Notes: generated by a model from the letters alone, not told the origin. DNA of 64,000 bases from Ulvibacterium sp965228935 (GCF_965228935.1 NZ_OZ245846.1:5766001-5830000), one strand, 5' to 3'. Positions 24,076-34,203 are shown, numbered from the stretch's first letter. A program made the numbers and translations.

Positions 24076-24654
24076 ATGGAGCGAAATGAACTCTATCCTA
24101 TATTCCTAAAGGTGTCCCAATTGAACGTTCTTATTGTGGGCGGAGGCAATGTAGCCTTGGAAAAACTTACCTTTTTATTGAAGTCGAGCCCAAACGCCAA
24201 AGTCCAAATGGTCTCCAAAATGTTTCGGGAAGACACCATTGCATTGGCCAGGGAATTTGATGTGGAAATGGTCGAGGCCGCCTATGACGACAGTTACCTG
24301 GAAGGTAAACATATGGTCGTGGCCACCACGGACCATGTTTCCGTAAACGAGCTGGTATACCATGACTGTAGAAAGCGGAGTATTTTGGTGAATGTGGCGG
24401 ATAATCCCCCATTTTGTGATTTTTATATGGGTGGTATCGTTACCAAGGGTAATGTAAAGGTGGCCATCTCCACCAATGGGAAATCGCCTACTACGGCAAA
24501 ACGCCTACGCCAATTTTTTGAGGATGTTATTCCAGACAATATTGACGATCTTGTTAAAAACCTGAATGAATACCGGAAAACCCTAAAAGGTGATTTTGAG
24601 GAAAAAGTGGAGGCGTTAAACGAATTTACGAAGGGGCTGGTCAATAAAAAATAA
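24076..24654 (+). CDS. Precorrin-2 dehydrogenase-like siroheme synthase N-terminal protein
   Basis: A 192-residue protein resembling the CysG N-terminal half and yeast Met8p, which oxidises precorrin-2 to sirohydrochlorin (and may chelate iron) for siroheme. The NAD-binding motif LIVGGGNVALEK is at the start. The conserved NVADNPPFCDFYMGGIVTKG and IAVSTNGKSP-like segment (VAISTNGKSPTTAKRLR) are intact; the Asp in NVADNP matches the catalytic Asp of the family. The methyltransferase half is absent, as in many Bacteroidota. Siroheme serves sulfite reductase, which is not in the window. Confidence 0.88.
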   Translation: MERNELYPIFLKVSQLNVLIVGGGNVALEKLTFLLKSSPNAKVQMVSKMFREDTIALAREFDVEMVEAAYDDSYLEGKHMVVATTDHVSVNELVYHDCRKRSILVNVADNPPFCDFYMGGIVTKGNVKVAISTNGKSPTTAKRLRQFFEDVIPDNIDDLVKNLNEYRKTLKGDFEEKVEALNEFTKGLVNKK

Positions 24655-24867
24655 ACCAAAATGATATCAGGGCAATCTTTTATTGGATCTATTGACAAAG
24701 ACCTAAGTTGCGGCCCTTTGCAAAAGAGGAAATGCCGGGAGAAGATGGAATTCAATACCAATACCTCTACCTAACCCTTGAGTTCGTTTTGATGGTGCTC
24801 TCGTAGTGTTCTACATCTCATTTTTCTTCATTTCCTTACCTTTATCCAGCATTCCTTCCTACCCAAG

Positions 24868-25503
24868 ATGAAAAGAAAATACCTTATACTTTTGAGTTTG
24901 CTCATTATAATCCCCTTGCTGCTCATCTTGTTATGCAACTTCATCATAGATACATCAGCGGAAGAAAAAACATTTTCAAGTGTAGATAGGATTCCCAAAA
25001 ACCGGGTAGGATTGGTATTGGGAACCTCGAAAAAACTGGTCGGCGGACAGGAAAACCCGTATTACACCTTTAGGGTCCAGGCTACGGTAAGACTCTTTAA
25101 AGCAGGTAAAATCGACTACATTCTTGTGAGTGGGGACAATGCCACAATTTATTACAATGAACCTTCCACTATAAAAAGGGATCTGGTAAAAAAAGGCGTT
25201 CCTCAAGAAAAAATATTTTTGGACTATGCGGGTTTCCGGACCTTGGATTCCATGGTGCGGGCCAAAGTGGTTTTTGGATTGGATAGCGTAACGGTAATTT
25301 CACAAAAATTCCACAATGAACGGGCCATTTATCTGGCCGAAAAAAAAGGGCTTGCCGCTATCGGTTATAATGCCCGGGACATAGCGGGCCAACAAGGTTT
25401 TAAGGTACAGCTTCGGGAATATTTCGCTCGGGTAAAAGTCTTTCTTGATCTTTTGTTCAATACCCAACCCAAATTCTATGGGGAACCTGTAGAGATACAA
25501 TAA
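24868..25503 (+). CDS. SanA/YdcF-family (DUF218) membrane protein
   Basis: A 211-residue protein with one N-terminal membrane segment (YLILLSLLIIIPLLLILLCNFI) and a DUF218 domain. Motifs include VGLVLGTSKKL, ILVSGDNATIYYNEP, DYAGFRTLDSMVRAKVVFG and VISQKFHNERAIYLAEKKGL. SanA in E. coli affects envelope barrier function (vancomycin exclusion at high temperature); the reaction is not known. A TACCTTTA box at about 24838 could be its -7 element. It is the first gene after a 213-base gap and is 56 bases before the Nramp-like gene. Confidence 0.85.
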   Translation: MKRKYLILLSLLIIIPLLLILLCNFIIDTSAEEKTFSSVDRIPKNRVGLVLGTSKKLVGGQENPYYTFRVQATVRLFKAGKIDYILVSGDNATIYYNEPSTIKRDLVKKGVPQEKIFLDYAGFRTLDSMVRAKVVFGLDSVTVISQKFHNERAIYLAEKKGLAAIGYNARDIAGQQGFKVQLREYFARVKVFLDLLFNTQPKFYGEPVEIQ

Positions 25504-25559
25504 TGCATTCCTTGGTTTAGTCCAAAATACCGTATTTTAGACCCTATAACCGCCAAACT

Positions 25560-26813
25560 ATGTCAAAAATCAAAACGCTGATCAGAAACCTTGGGCCGGG
25601 TCTCTTGTTTGCCAGTATGGCCATTGGCACTTCGCATTTGGTCCTCTCTACCAAGGCAGGGGCCCAATATGGTTGGATTATGGCCATTCCCATCATATTG
25701 GCGAATATATTCAAATATCCTTTTTTTGAGTTTGGCGTTCGCTATACCAATGTCACCAATAAGACCCTAATAGAAGGCTATCTAAATCGTGGTAAGGGGT
25801 ATCTATGGTTCTACGCCTTTATCACCTTAATAACTACGTTTACCATCTTGGCGGCCCTCTATACGGTGACTGCAGGGCTTTTTATCAATCTTTTCAAAAT
25901 CTCGGGTATTTCAGTGGGTATGGTCGCCCTGGGACTATTTGCATTTATCAGTTCCCTATTGATCATAGGACGTTATAAATTCCTGGAAGTCTCCTTGAAG
26001 TTTGTGGTATCCATTCTATTCGTTGCCTTGATTGTAACCACCGCTCTAGTGGTCTTCAAGGGACAGGTGGCCGAAGTGGAGAATTTTACCCCACCCCCTA
26101 TTTTTAACGAAATTGGAATTCTGTTCTTGATAAGCCTTATGGGCTGGATGCCTACCACCGTGGAGGCTTCCAGTTGGGTAAGTCTATGGAGCATTGAAAA
26201 ATGGAAGGGGCAGAAAGAAAAACCGCCTTTAAAGGAATCCTTACAAGAATTTAATACCGGTTATCTTATGACGGCACTTTTGGCCCTCTTTTTTTTGATT
26301 ATCGGTTGGATGACCCTTTATGGAACAAATACGGAACTCAGTGGAAATGCAACGACATTTGCCGATCAAGTGGTACAATTATTCACCACCCACATTGGGC
26401 CTTGGGCCTACATTTTTATAGCGATATCGGCTTTTGCGACCATGTTCAGTACTTGTATGACCGCACATGATGCGGTTACACGGGTAGCCCTGGACATTAT
26501 TGATCTATTGAATCCAAAAGTTCAATTGACCGGAAAGAAGGGTTATTTCGCACTGGGAGTACTTGTACTGGCCGCAGTTAATTTTGTGGTAATCGCCACT
26601 TTTAGTGCCAATATGGGAAAGCTTGTTGCCCTAGCGACTTTTGTGTCATTCGTGGTAGCTCCTATTATTGGCTATATGAATCTGAAAAATGTAATGAGCG
26701 AAGAAATTCCACAGATTCATCGTCCTAAAAGAAGTCTGCGCATCCTGACCTATTTGGGCATCGTCTTTTTATCCCTTTTTTCCTTGCTCTATTTTTGGAT
26801 GATCGTTTTTTAA
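25560..26813 (+). CDS. Nramp-superfamily transporter lacking the canonical metal motifs
   Basis: A 417-residue protein with about 11 hydrophobic segments that follows the Nramp/LeuT-type order. In TM1, where metal-transporting Nramps have DPGN, this protein has FASMAIGTSHLVLSTKAGAQYGW; in TM6, where they have MPH, it reads GWMPTTVEASSW. So the residues that bind Mn2+ or Fe2+ are not conserved, although the motif positions are recognisable. Substrate unknown: perhaps another ion or an organic solute. The following gene converges after 46 bases with no clear terminator. Confidence 0.75.
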   Translation: MSKIKTLIRNLGPGLLFASMAIGTSHLVLSTKAGAQYGWIMAIPIILANIFKYPFFEFGVRYTNVTNKTLIEGYLNRGKGYLWFYAFITLITTFTILAALYTVTAGLFINLFKISGISVGMVALGLFAFISSLLIIGRYKFLEVSLKFVVSILFVALIVTTALVVFKGQVAEVENFTPPPIFNEIGILFLISLMGWMPTTVEASSWVSLWSIEKWKGQKEKPPLKESLQEFNTGYLMTALLALFFLIIGWMTLYGTNTELSGNATTFADQVVQLFTTHIGPWAYIFIAISAFATMFSTCMTAHDAVTRVALDIIDLLNPKVQLTGKKGYFALGVLVLAAVNFVVIATFSANMGKLVALATFVSFVVAPIIGYMNLKNVMSEEIPQIHRPKRSLRILTYLGIVFLSLFSLLYFWMIVF

Positions 26814-26859
26814 TGCTATCCTGTTCTCAAATTGTATTCCAGGAAATGTCTTGAGAAGC

Positions 26860-28797
26860 TTATTCCAGTTCCGAATAGTTCTCTACCACGATTAATGTAC
26901 GTAAGTTTTGGTTGTGCAAAAACTCCAAACAATACACTCCATCCGTACAATTATTAAGTATTTTTGCCTCTCCAAACCCTTCGGCCGACAAGATATTTGA
27001 GGAAGGTACACCTTCCGCCGAAAGATATTTTTTAACTGCCTCCGCCCGCTGTTGGGAAATTTTTTTGTTGGTATACTCGCTTCCCCGACTATCGGTATAG
27101 GATTCTATACGGAGATGCATTTCAGGAAATCTATGTACTACTTGGACAACTTTATCCAACTCCGCTATCATATCCTCGGAGAGGTCGCTCTTTCCTCTGG
27201 CGAAAAGGAAATCATTCAACTTAAGAACTGTTTTCCCTTCCTTTTCCTCAACAACTTTTTCCAAGGACAACAATTCAATATCCAAAGGTGCTTTTTGAAT
27301 TTCCTCGAGCGCACTTTCATCGAATGTGTTAGTAAATCTGGAATACCGCTCCTTACCCACTTCCAATACAATTCCATCGGGCCATGGAAGTTCTATCCGA
27401 AATGTTCCTTCTTCATCCGTATACACCTCTTTGATCAAAATTTTGTTTTTATCCAAAATCCTAACAGCTGCCTTTTCGATTCCCTGTCTTTTCCCTAGTT
27501 CCCTTATATTTCCATTCAAGACTAAAGTTCTCAGGCCAGGAACTCGGTCAATCTTAAATCCGTAAATGTCATCATTCCCCTTACCTCCTATTCTGTTGGA
27601 TGAAAAGTATCCGGAATAACCCCCTGCATTATTGTCTTTGATAATAAAACCAAAATCATCCCGGGGTGAGTTGATTCCACTTCCCAAATTAACGGGAATA
27701 CTAAAGGTACCGTCAGGCTGCAAATTGGTCTTATAAATATCCATACCGCCTAGTCCATAAAAAATATCGGAGGAAAAATACAGGCTCCCATCAAAAATAT
27801 AAGGCGCTATTTCATTTCCGGCAGTATTTACACGGGGGCCCAAATTAAAGGGTTCGGACATAATCTGTCCATTACTGGTATTTACGTAATAAATGTCCGT
27901 GCCCCCATAGCTATCCTCAAAATTGGCAGCAAAGTAAATCCTATCGGTGGATTCCTCAAAAAACGGATAGTAAAAGGAGGTACTTAAATCCTTTAGGATA
28001 AACCTAAAAAGGCCATTCGAATATAGGACACCCATGGCCAAGGAATTTTTACCATTCCTGTCAAAGGCAAGTCGCCCATCTTCCGTATTGGAAAGGATAT
28101 AAAAAATCCTGTCCAAACCTTCGGCATAAAAGGGTGTCGATTTGTGATATTTGGACGTCGGTATTATGGTAAATGGATTGGAATTAAGTACGTTCCCATC
28201 CGATCCGATCCGGGCCACATAAATATCCAAATAGGCATCTCCCGAAGGTTCATATATTTTTTTTGATTTTTGAATACGCGAGCTACTGAAAAGCAGCCTA
28301 TCCTTATAAAAAGTAGGTGAAAAATCCGCCTGGGGGCTATTGGCATCGATATTGAAAATTTGAAAGTCCCTATCGGCATTGGATTCAGAATTCAGCAATT
28401 GGGAATTGAAATCGACATTTTCCAATAATTGGCCGGGTAACATATCCTTTTTTGTCTCCAGAAAGGCCTGTATCCTATCCTTTTCCAAGTTCTTGGCCAT
28501 ACTTTGTAGCATCTTATTGAATTGATGCACGGACATAATCGTATCCTTGGTATTGACCTGAAGATAAATTTTGGAAGCATTCCGATAATCCCCAGTATGG
28601 AAATAGGAATCGGCAAGATTCAAGAACTGATGATTGGTCATCAATTTTCCGTCCCGCATCTGCTTTTGATATTCCGCGATGGCATCCGCGTAGGAATAAC
28701 CATAGAACAGTTTATCCGCCTTGGACATTTTCTTTTCCTGTGCCAAGCAAACAATCGATACTACCCAGAATGCTAAAAATAAAACCCTTATTTTCAC
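26860..28797 (-). CDS. OmpA-family protein with TPR and PD40 beta-propeller repeats (T9SS-linked)
   Basis: A 645-residue exported protein. After a signal peptide (LFLAFWVVSIVCLAQEKKM) come TPR-like helices (about 25-120), PD40/TolB-like repeats (for example the SPTFYKDRLLFSSSRI and YFAANFEDSYGGTDIYYV blocks), a small beta-sandwich, and a C-terminal OmpA domain whose peptidoglycan-binding helix reads RIESYTDSRGSEYTNKKISQQRAEAVKKYL. The order cargo - PorP/SprF - this gene, all on one strand, is typical of Bacteroidota T9SS-linked loci where the OmpA part ties the outer-membrane complex to peptidoglycan. Third gene of the operon. Confidence 0.88.
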   Translation of the reverse strand: MKIRVLFLAFWVVSIVCLAQEKKMSKADKLFYGYSYADAIAEYQKQMRDGKLMTNHQFLNLADSYFHTGDYRNASKIYLQVNTKDTIMSVHQFNKMLQSMAKNLEKDRIQAFLETKKDMLPGQLLENVDFNSQLLNSESNADRDFQIFNIDANSPQADFSPTFYKDRLLFSSSRIQKSKKIYEPSGDAYLDIYVARIGSDGNVLNSNPFTIIPTSKYHKSTPFYAEGLDRIFYILSNTEDGRLAFDRNGKNSLAMGVLYSNGLFRFILKDLSTSFYYPFFEESTDRIYFAANFEDSYGGTDIYYVNTSNGQIMSEPFNLGPRVNTAGNEIAPYIFDGSLYFSSDIFYGLGGMDIYKTNLQPDGTFSIPVNLGSGINSPRDDFGFIIKDNNAGGYSGYFSSNRIGGKGNDDIYGFKIDRVPGLRTLVLNGNIRELGKRQGIEKAAVRILDKNKILIKEVYTDEEGTFRIELPWPDGIVLEVGKERYSRFTNTFDESALEEIQKAPLDIELLSLEKVVEEKEGKTVLKLNDFLFARGKSDLSEDMIAELDKVVQVVHRFPEMHLRIESYTDSRGSEYTNKKISQQRAEAVKKYLSAEGVPSSNILSAEGFGEAKILNNCTDGVYCLEFLHNQNLRTLIVVENYSELE

Positions 28798-28948
28798 ACG
28801 TTTAAATCTTTATAATTATTTGATTTCATGTTAATTATAAAATTGAGAACGTATGCAACCGCTACGCTCTCGCATTAAAAATTTTAACATTACCTTTTGT
28901 GAAAAAATGTCTAAAATTTATTAATGCTCGTTTCATTAGGAATATCAT

Positions 28949-29941
28949 TTAAAAGAACCTTGGTGTGTCAATTTGCTTTGGTTGATCCTTATTATCAGGT
29001 TTCTCATCTTTTGAACGCCCTTTACCTTTACCTAAATAAAACTTAAGAATAATTTCATGGGAACCATTATTGAACTCCCCAAGTAAATTGGTGTTATAGT
29101 CATAGGAATAGCCAATAAACGTACTACTGGAAACCTGAAAACCGGCCAACCCGCTAATCGCATTGTCCACACGGTAGGAAGCGCCTGCCGTGAATCTTTC
29201 GTTGATTAGAAAATTTGCGGAAATGTTCGTGTTCAAAGGTGCCCCGCTGACGTAATTCAACAAAAAAGCGGGTTTGAATTTTAAGGTTTCCGACAAGTCG
29301 AATACATATCCCCCGATGATATTGAGATGTAGATCATCCTCCACAATAGCAGCTACGTCCTCGTCGTAAATCCCATCGGTTAGAAAGTTGGGTACGGAGA
29401 GTCCAAAATACCAAACATCATCGCTGTATAAAAATAACCCTGCTCCAATGGTGGGATAAAAATTGTTAAGGGGGCTACGATTCAATATCGGTTCTCCCGG
29501 ATTCTCAAAAGTTCCCTTGGAGAAATCAACATCGAGAAAACCTCCTCCGACATCCATCCCAAAGGATAGCATGGTGTTATAGGTTACGTTAAATTGGTAC
29601 GAATAGGACAAATCCACATAAGTCTGGGTTACGGGCCCCAACTGATCGTTCACTACATTAAATCCTAGACCGTGCTTTTTATTCTCAAATGGGAAATTGA
29701 CACCAAAACGAATGGTCCTTGGCGACCCCGGAATATCCAGCCATTGTGCACGATACAAACCAATGATCTCCGGATTCTCCACACTGCCCACATAGGCCGG
29801 ATTAAAACTACCGATATTGTACATGTACTGTGTGTATTGGGGTTCCCTTTGGGCCTGGCCCTTGTACGTACTGCATAGGGCGGTAAGTACAAGGAAAAAA
29901 CAAATGTATTTGTAAAGCGATTTACCTATATTATATGCCAT
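28949..29941 (-). CDS. PorP/SprF family type IX secretion outer-membrane protein
   Basis: A 330-residue protein. The start was set at the ATG at 29941, which gives the signal peptide YKYICFFLVLTALCSTYKGQA; the upstream frame would overlap the cargo gene. The mature part is beta-rich and carries the family opening REPQYTQYMYNIGSFNPAYVGS and repeating YSYQFN, GYSYDYNTNLLG-type strands, ending in GSHEIILKFYLGKGKG. SprF-type proteins help secrete or attach large T9SS cargo such as SprB, so this one probably serves the 1367-residue protein encoded 7 bases upstream. Confidence 0.9.
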   Translation of the reverse strand: MAYNIGKSLYKYICFFLVLTALCSTYKGQAQREPQYTQYMYNIGSFNPAYVGSVENPEIIGLYRAQWLDIPGSPRTIRFGVNFPFENKKHGLGFNVVNDQLGPVTQTYVDLSYSYQFNVTYNTMLSFGMDVGGGFLDVDFSKGTFENPGEPILNRSPLNNFYPTIGAGLFLYSDDVWYFGLSVPNFLTDGIYDEDVAAIVEDDLHLNIIGGYVFDLSETLKFKPAFLLNYVSGAPLNTNISANFLINERFTAGASYRVDNAISGLAGFQVSSSTFIGYSYDYNTNLLGEFNNGSHEIILKFYLGKGKGRSKDEKPDNKDQPKQIDTPRFF

Positions 29942-29948
29942 AGATATA

Positions 29949-32900
29949 TTATCTGATAAGCTGAATCCAGCCTTTTCTTGGTTGGGAACCGTCCCCAAGA
30001 TCTAATATGTAAAAATAGGTGCCATCCGGTGCCTGCTCATTTTTCCATGTTCCGTCCCAAACATTATCATCCGTCATATTCTGGGTGGCAAATACTTGAT
30101 TACCGTAACGATTAAAAATTTCCAACGAGGTGTTCGAAAAAGTACCTATGTCCCTAATTGTTAAAAAGTCATTGGTCCCATCCCCATTAGGTGAAAATTG
30201 ATTGAACACAAACCCCGGATCGGCCTCGGTCGGTAAACTCACGGTAACCGTGGCCGTGGCCTCGTTATTGGCTGGGTTGCCATCGGCAGGGGAAGATCGT
30301 AGAATGGAAGCAGTATTCGCAAAAGTACCTTCAACAGGAAGTATTGTCCCCGTAATCTCCAAAGTAGCTTCCTGCCCTCTCGGTAAGCTTGGAATTTCCC
30401 ATAAGCCTGAGTCAATGTCATAATTTCCTATATCCGCAGTAGAGGTAACGTTGGTAATCCGGCCGTCCGGACCTATAGGTAAAATATCCTCCACAACAAT
30501 ATTGGAAATCACATCGTCTTCCGTGGATTCATTGGAAACGATCAATACAAATGTTATTTCTTGGCCTACCAAAGGATAGATGTTGATGGCGTTTCTATCA
30601 TTTCCAATCCGTGCCAGCTTTCGAAGTTCCAGATCAATTCCCTCCGGTAAATCGATATTTAAGGTAACCGTAGCACTATTGTTGGCCGTAGTATCGTCTA
30701 TTGGAAAAGAATCCAAAAGTTCGGCCGTGTTGGTATAGGGGCCACCTTCCAAGACATTCACTACAATATCCAGGCTTGCACTTTCCGAAGCATTGAGTTC
30801 GGGAATAGTCCACTCCCCGGTATTCTCATCATAACTGCCCACGGAAGGTTCATCGGAAACAAACTGAAAGCCGGTTTCCAAAAGATCTCCGACCAGTATG
30901 CCACTAGCTTCCCTATCCGAGGTATTGGTTATGGTAATTGTAAAGGTCACTTGACTGCCGATAACTGCATTTTCATTGTCCACAACTTTTGTAATCGCCA
31001 AATCTACGGGTGTAGGGTTACAATTGGGATGGTCTGGATTGGGATCACAGGGATCGTCGGGATCGGAGCCATTGGCTTCTTCCTCGGGATCCGAAATATC
31101 ATCCCCATCAAAATCACATTGGCCGTTTTGCCTAGAAGGAATACATGGGTCGTCATTTGCGGGATCTTGTTGATCGACGACCCCGTCGGAATCACTATCC
31201 AAAATATTGGAATCCAAAGCATCTATAATACCATCGTTGTCCTCGTCCAAAGGATTCTGAACATCGCCACCTACCTCTACACCATCATTGATGCCATCGC
31301 CATCTGTATCCGGATTGGTGGGGTCTGTTCCCAGTGCGACCTCCTCGCCTCCTAGCAATCCATCGCCATCTTCATCGGTATCACAACTACTTACCGATAT
31401 GGTAACAACGGAAGACTCGTTCGTACAGGGTGCCTGTGCTCCCGTAGTGGTGAAGGTGAAAACATAATCTCCGGCCGGCTGGCCTTCAAAATCAACTAGA
31501 TTAACCCCGCTTGCAATCGTCCCTCCGGAGGGTTGCGAAGTCACTACCCATTGACCTACATCCTCTCCGGTCAACTGATCGGCAAGATTCAGCGTAGTTA
31601 TGCCGAAAGTAGAATCATTACATGAGGAACCATCGGTAGGAGTACCAGCGGAAACCTGGGGAACAATAGTAGCTGTAACTTCTTCTCTTGGTGACGACGT
31701 ACAACCATCCGCAGTGGCTTCTACGTAATACGTGGTGGTGGCACTCAAATCAGGCATTACGGTAGATCCCGAAAAAAGGGCCGTACCTCCGCTAGGCACA
31801 GTGTACCAATTAAAAGTCGGTGGTTGGGTTTGACCTGGTATATTTCCCGTTACCTGTAATTCCACAGGCCCGGGACCACATCGTTCCCCATCGGTCGTTC
31901 CGGTTATGACCGGTATGGGGTTCAAGCGGAGTTCCACCTCTAAAAAGGGGCTGGCGCACTTATTGGCATCATCCCAGTAGAACCCAAAATAAGATCCCCC
32001 ACCCGTTACGTTAATAGCACTTGATACCAAATGGGCCGCTTCATCCGAAGTATCGGAAAGCGTACTCCATCGCAATTCGGTGCCTACAGGTCCGCTACCC
32101 GTAACGAAATTGTCCAAATCCACAACAATACTGTCCCCACAGTACTCGGTGTCCGGGGCACTAGGATTTAAAGTAGGTGCCAAGTTTCCCGCTATACAGG
32201 GATCACAGTCAATAACGGTAATCGTCACATCAACGGATTCGTTGGTACAAGGGGCAACAGCATTGTTCGTTGTATAGGTATATATATATGTTCCTAAAGG
32301 TTCGTCTTCAAAGTCAACAAGATTACCGCCTCCGGGGTTAATTATGGTAGGACCCGAAGTGAACGCCCAGTTACCCGAATCATTATTTTCTATTAAATCG
32401 TCCAAATCGATTTCTGTATCCCCAAAATTATCATCACTACAGGCATTGGCATTGGTAGTGTTCCCTGCAGATGGTTGTTGACTCACTGTGGCCACCACGG
32501 CACTCCTCGCAGAGGTACACCCATTTAGGGAAGCCTCTACATAGTAAGTTGTGGTAGTGGCAATGCTAGGCGTTGAAAAACTCGTACCTGTACCTATACT
32601 TGTACCACCCGTATCCGTAGCAAACCAACTTAGGGTTCCGGAATCTGCCGTGGCTCCCAAGGTCAGGGTTCCCGGGCCACATCTGGAGTCAGGGGTAGTG
32701 CCCGTAATAACAGGAATAGGATCTATGGTAGCGATTACCGCCGTTCTAGCCGAAGTACAACCATTTAAAGTAGCTTCCACGTAGTATGTGGTGGTGGTGT
32801 TTATACTCGGAGTCACAAAACTCGTGCCCGTTCCAATACTTGTTCCTCCCGCGGGTGCCGTATACCAGCTTAGGGTACCCGCACTAGCCGTAGCACCCAA

Positions 32901-34052
32901 TGTAACCGTTCCGGGACCACATCTAGAATCTTCAGTTGTGCCCGTTATCGAAGGGGTTGTACCAAAGGTGAGTGTTACCGATGAAGTAGGACTAAAACAA
33001 ACGTTGGCCGCATCCCAGTAGACCGCATAATACGTATTCGATACTGATACAGAGGGGTTGGCGGCGAGTAAGTCTCCTGCACCAGTCGGGTTCGGATTGG
33101 TACTCCAACGCAATTCGGCTCCTGCGGGCGCACTTCCGGCACCTCCCTGTACAAAACCATCCAGGCTTTCCCCGGCCGAATCACAAAATTCCGTAGGGTT
33201 ACCTCCCAATATGGTCGGTGCCGTAAATCCTGCAAAACAATCATCGTCTTGAATTGTAATATCCACACTATCATTGGCACCATCTATCGGAAACAAAGTC
33301 GCATTACTGGTTGCATCTACTCGTAACCTTACAAATTCATCCGGTTCAATATCCGTATCGTCCAAAACATTTAAAGCTACCGTAGCAATCTGCTGCCCAT
33401 CCGGAATATCAATGGACGGTGGAAAAGCACTAAAATCCGTACCCTGTGTAGCCGTTGTGGCAATGCCAACATTGATGGTAATGGTTATGGGCCCTCCCGT
33501 ATTGTTAACACCTCCAAGGTCAATGGTATACTCTCCATTGTTACTTGGTTCCGAAGCATCGCCATCAGAAACGGATATACTTACCAAGCCCTGGTCGTCA
33601 TCAATTATATTGGCTGTTGCCCTGTCCGCCAGCAGATTTATGATTCCTACATCGGTTCCTGTCAATATTACTGTCAATGTCTCGTTTCCCTCTATTAGAA
33701 CATCAATCCTTCGGGCAATTTGAATGTCAACAAAAGTTGACGAAAAAGTGCTTCCCGGTAAGACAACTGTATTTGTAGCTGGTGGTGTATAGTCAACACC
33801 TGAGGTTGCGGTGTCCCCAACATCACCAACAGAAAAGGTTACATTGATATCCGGAGCATTGAGTACGGCTGTCCTAGTTACCCTAAATATGGCTAGGGCA
33901 GATCCATCTTCATTAGCATCGCCAATTGCGGTAATCGAAATATCCTGTGCCCGTACAAAAGTGCTCAATGACAGAAAAAGTAGCCAACAGAAAAAACTTG
34001 TTAAGGTTATGGCTTTTTTGGACGGGGTATCCATTGTATCTTTCTTTTTCAC
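29949..34052 (-). CDS. Large T9SS cargo / adhesin with gliding-type C-terminal domain
   Basis: A 1367-residue surface protein. Order along the chain: signal peptide (1-36), two Calx-beta-like domains (about 37-153 and 155-270), Cys-rich Ig-like repeats with GCTSAR, TTTYYVEA and RCGPGT motifs (to about 890), a Ca-binding thrombospondin-type segment with many DxDxDG loops (about 894-1016), two DUF11 domains (about 1017-1135 and 1136-1272), and a type B T9SS sorting domain (about 1273-1367: FNQFSPNGDGTNDFLTI, IFNRYGNQVF, APDGTYFY). It should be exported by T9SS and attached to the outer membrane. The reverse-strand operon continues with PorP/SprF and OmpA. Function as adhesin is inference from architecture. 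Confidence 0.92.
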   Translation of the reverse strand: MKKKDTMDTPSKKAITLTSFFCWLLFLSLSTFVRAQDISITAIGDANEDGSALAIFRVTRTAVLNAPDINVTFSVGDVGDTATSGVDYTPPATNTVVLPGSTFSSTFVDIQIARRIDVLIEGNETLTVILTGTDVGIINLLADRATANIIDDDQGLVSISVSDGDASEPSNNGEYTIDLGGVNNTGGPITITINVGIATTATQGTDFSAFPPSIDIPDGQQIATVALNVLDDTDIEPDEFVRLRVDATSNATLFPIDGANDSVDITIQDDDCFAGFTAPTILGGNPTEFCDSAGESLDGFVQGGAGSAPAGAELRWSTNPNPTGAGDLLAANPSVSVSNTYYAVYWDAANVCFSPTSSVTLTFGTTPSITGTTEDSRCGPGTVTLGATASAGTLSWYTAPAGGTSIGTGTSFVTPSINTTTTYYVEATLNGCTSARTAVIATIDPIPVITGTTPDSRCGPGTLTLGATADSGTLSWFATDTGGTSIGTGTSFSTPSIATTTTYYVEASLNGCTSARSAVVATVSQQPSAGNTTNANACSDDNFGDTEIDLDDLIENNDSGNWAFTSGPTIINPGGGNLVDFEDEPLGTYIYTYTTNNAVAPCTNESVDVTITVIDCDPCIAGNLAPTLNPSAPDTEYCGDSIVVDLDNFVTGSGPVGTELRWSTLSDTSDEAAHLVSSAINVTGGGSYFGFYWDDANKCASPFLEVELRLNPIPVITGTTDGERCGPGPVELQVTGNIPGQTQPPTFNWYTVPSGGTALFSGSTVMPDLSATTTYYVEATADGCTSSPREEVTATIVPQVSAGTPTDGSSCNDSTFGITTLNLADQLTGEDVGQWVVTSQPSGGTIASGVNLVDFEGQPAGDYVFTFTTTGAQAPCTNESSVVTISVSSCDTDEDGDGLLGGEEVALGTDPTNPDTDGDGINDGVEVGGDVQNPLDEDNDGIIDALDSNILDSDSDGVVDQQDPANDDPCIPSRQNGQCDFDGDDISDPEEEANGSDPDDPCDPNPDHPNCNPTPVDLAITKVVDNENAVIGSQVTFTITITNTSDREASGILVGDLLETGFQFVSDEPSVGSYDENTGEWTIPELNASESASLDIVVNVLEGGPYTNTAELLDSFPIDDTTANNSATVTLNIDLPEGIDLELRKLARIGNDRNAINIYPLVGQEITFVLIVSNESTEDDVISNIVVEDILPIGPDGRITNVTSTADIGNYDIDSGLWEIPSLPRGQEATLEITGTILPVEGTFANTASILRSSPADGNPANNEATATVTVSLPTEADPGFVFNQFSPNGDGTNDFLTIRDIGTFSNTSLEIFNRYGNQVFATQNMTDDNVWDGTWKNEQAPDGTYFYILDLGDGSQPRKGWIQLIR

Positions 34053-34203
34053 TTCTTATTTTTTTACACCTGCCGAAAAAGGTTAGGCGCAATTGCCGAT
34101 GAAGCAATTAAGTACATAACACATCGGCATATGTATTTTCTCGAATTCTAATTCAAGTGGGGTTGGTGGGTTATCCGAAAAATGGACTCAATATTACTAA
34201 AAA

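Noticed and set aside
24661..24774. Another 37-codon ORF after the siroheme-type gene
   Set aside because: Same length as the array peptides but no similarity to them, no repeat, and no independent sign of translation; length match taken as chance.
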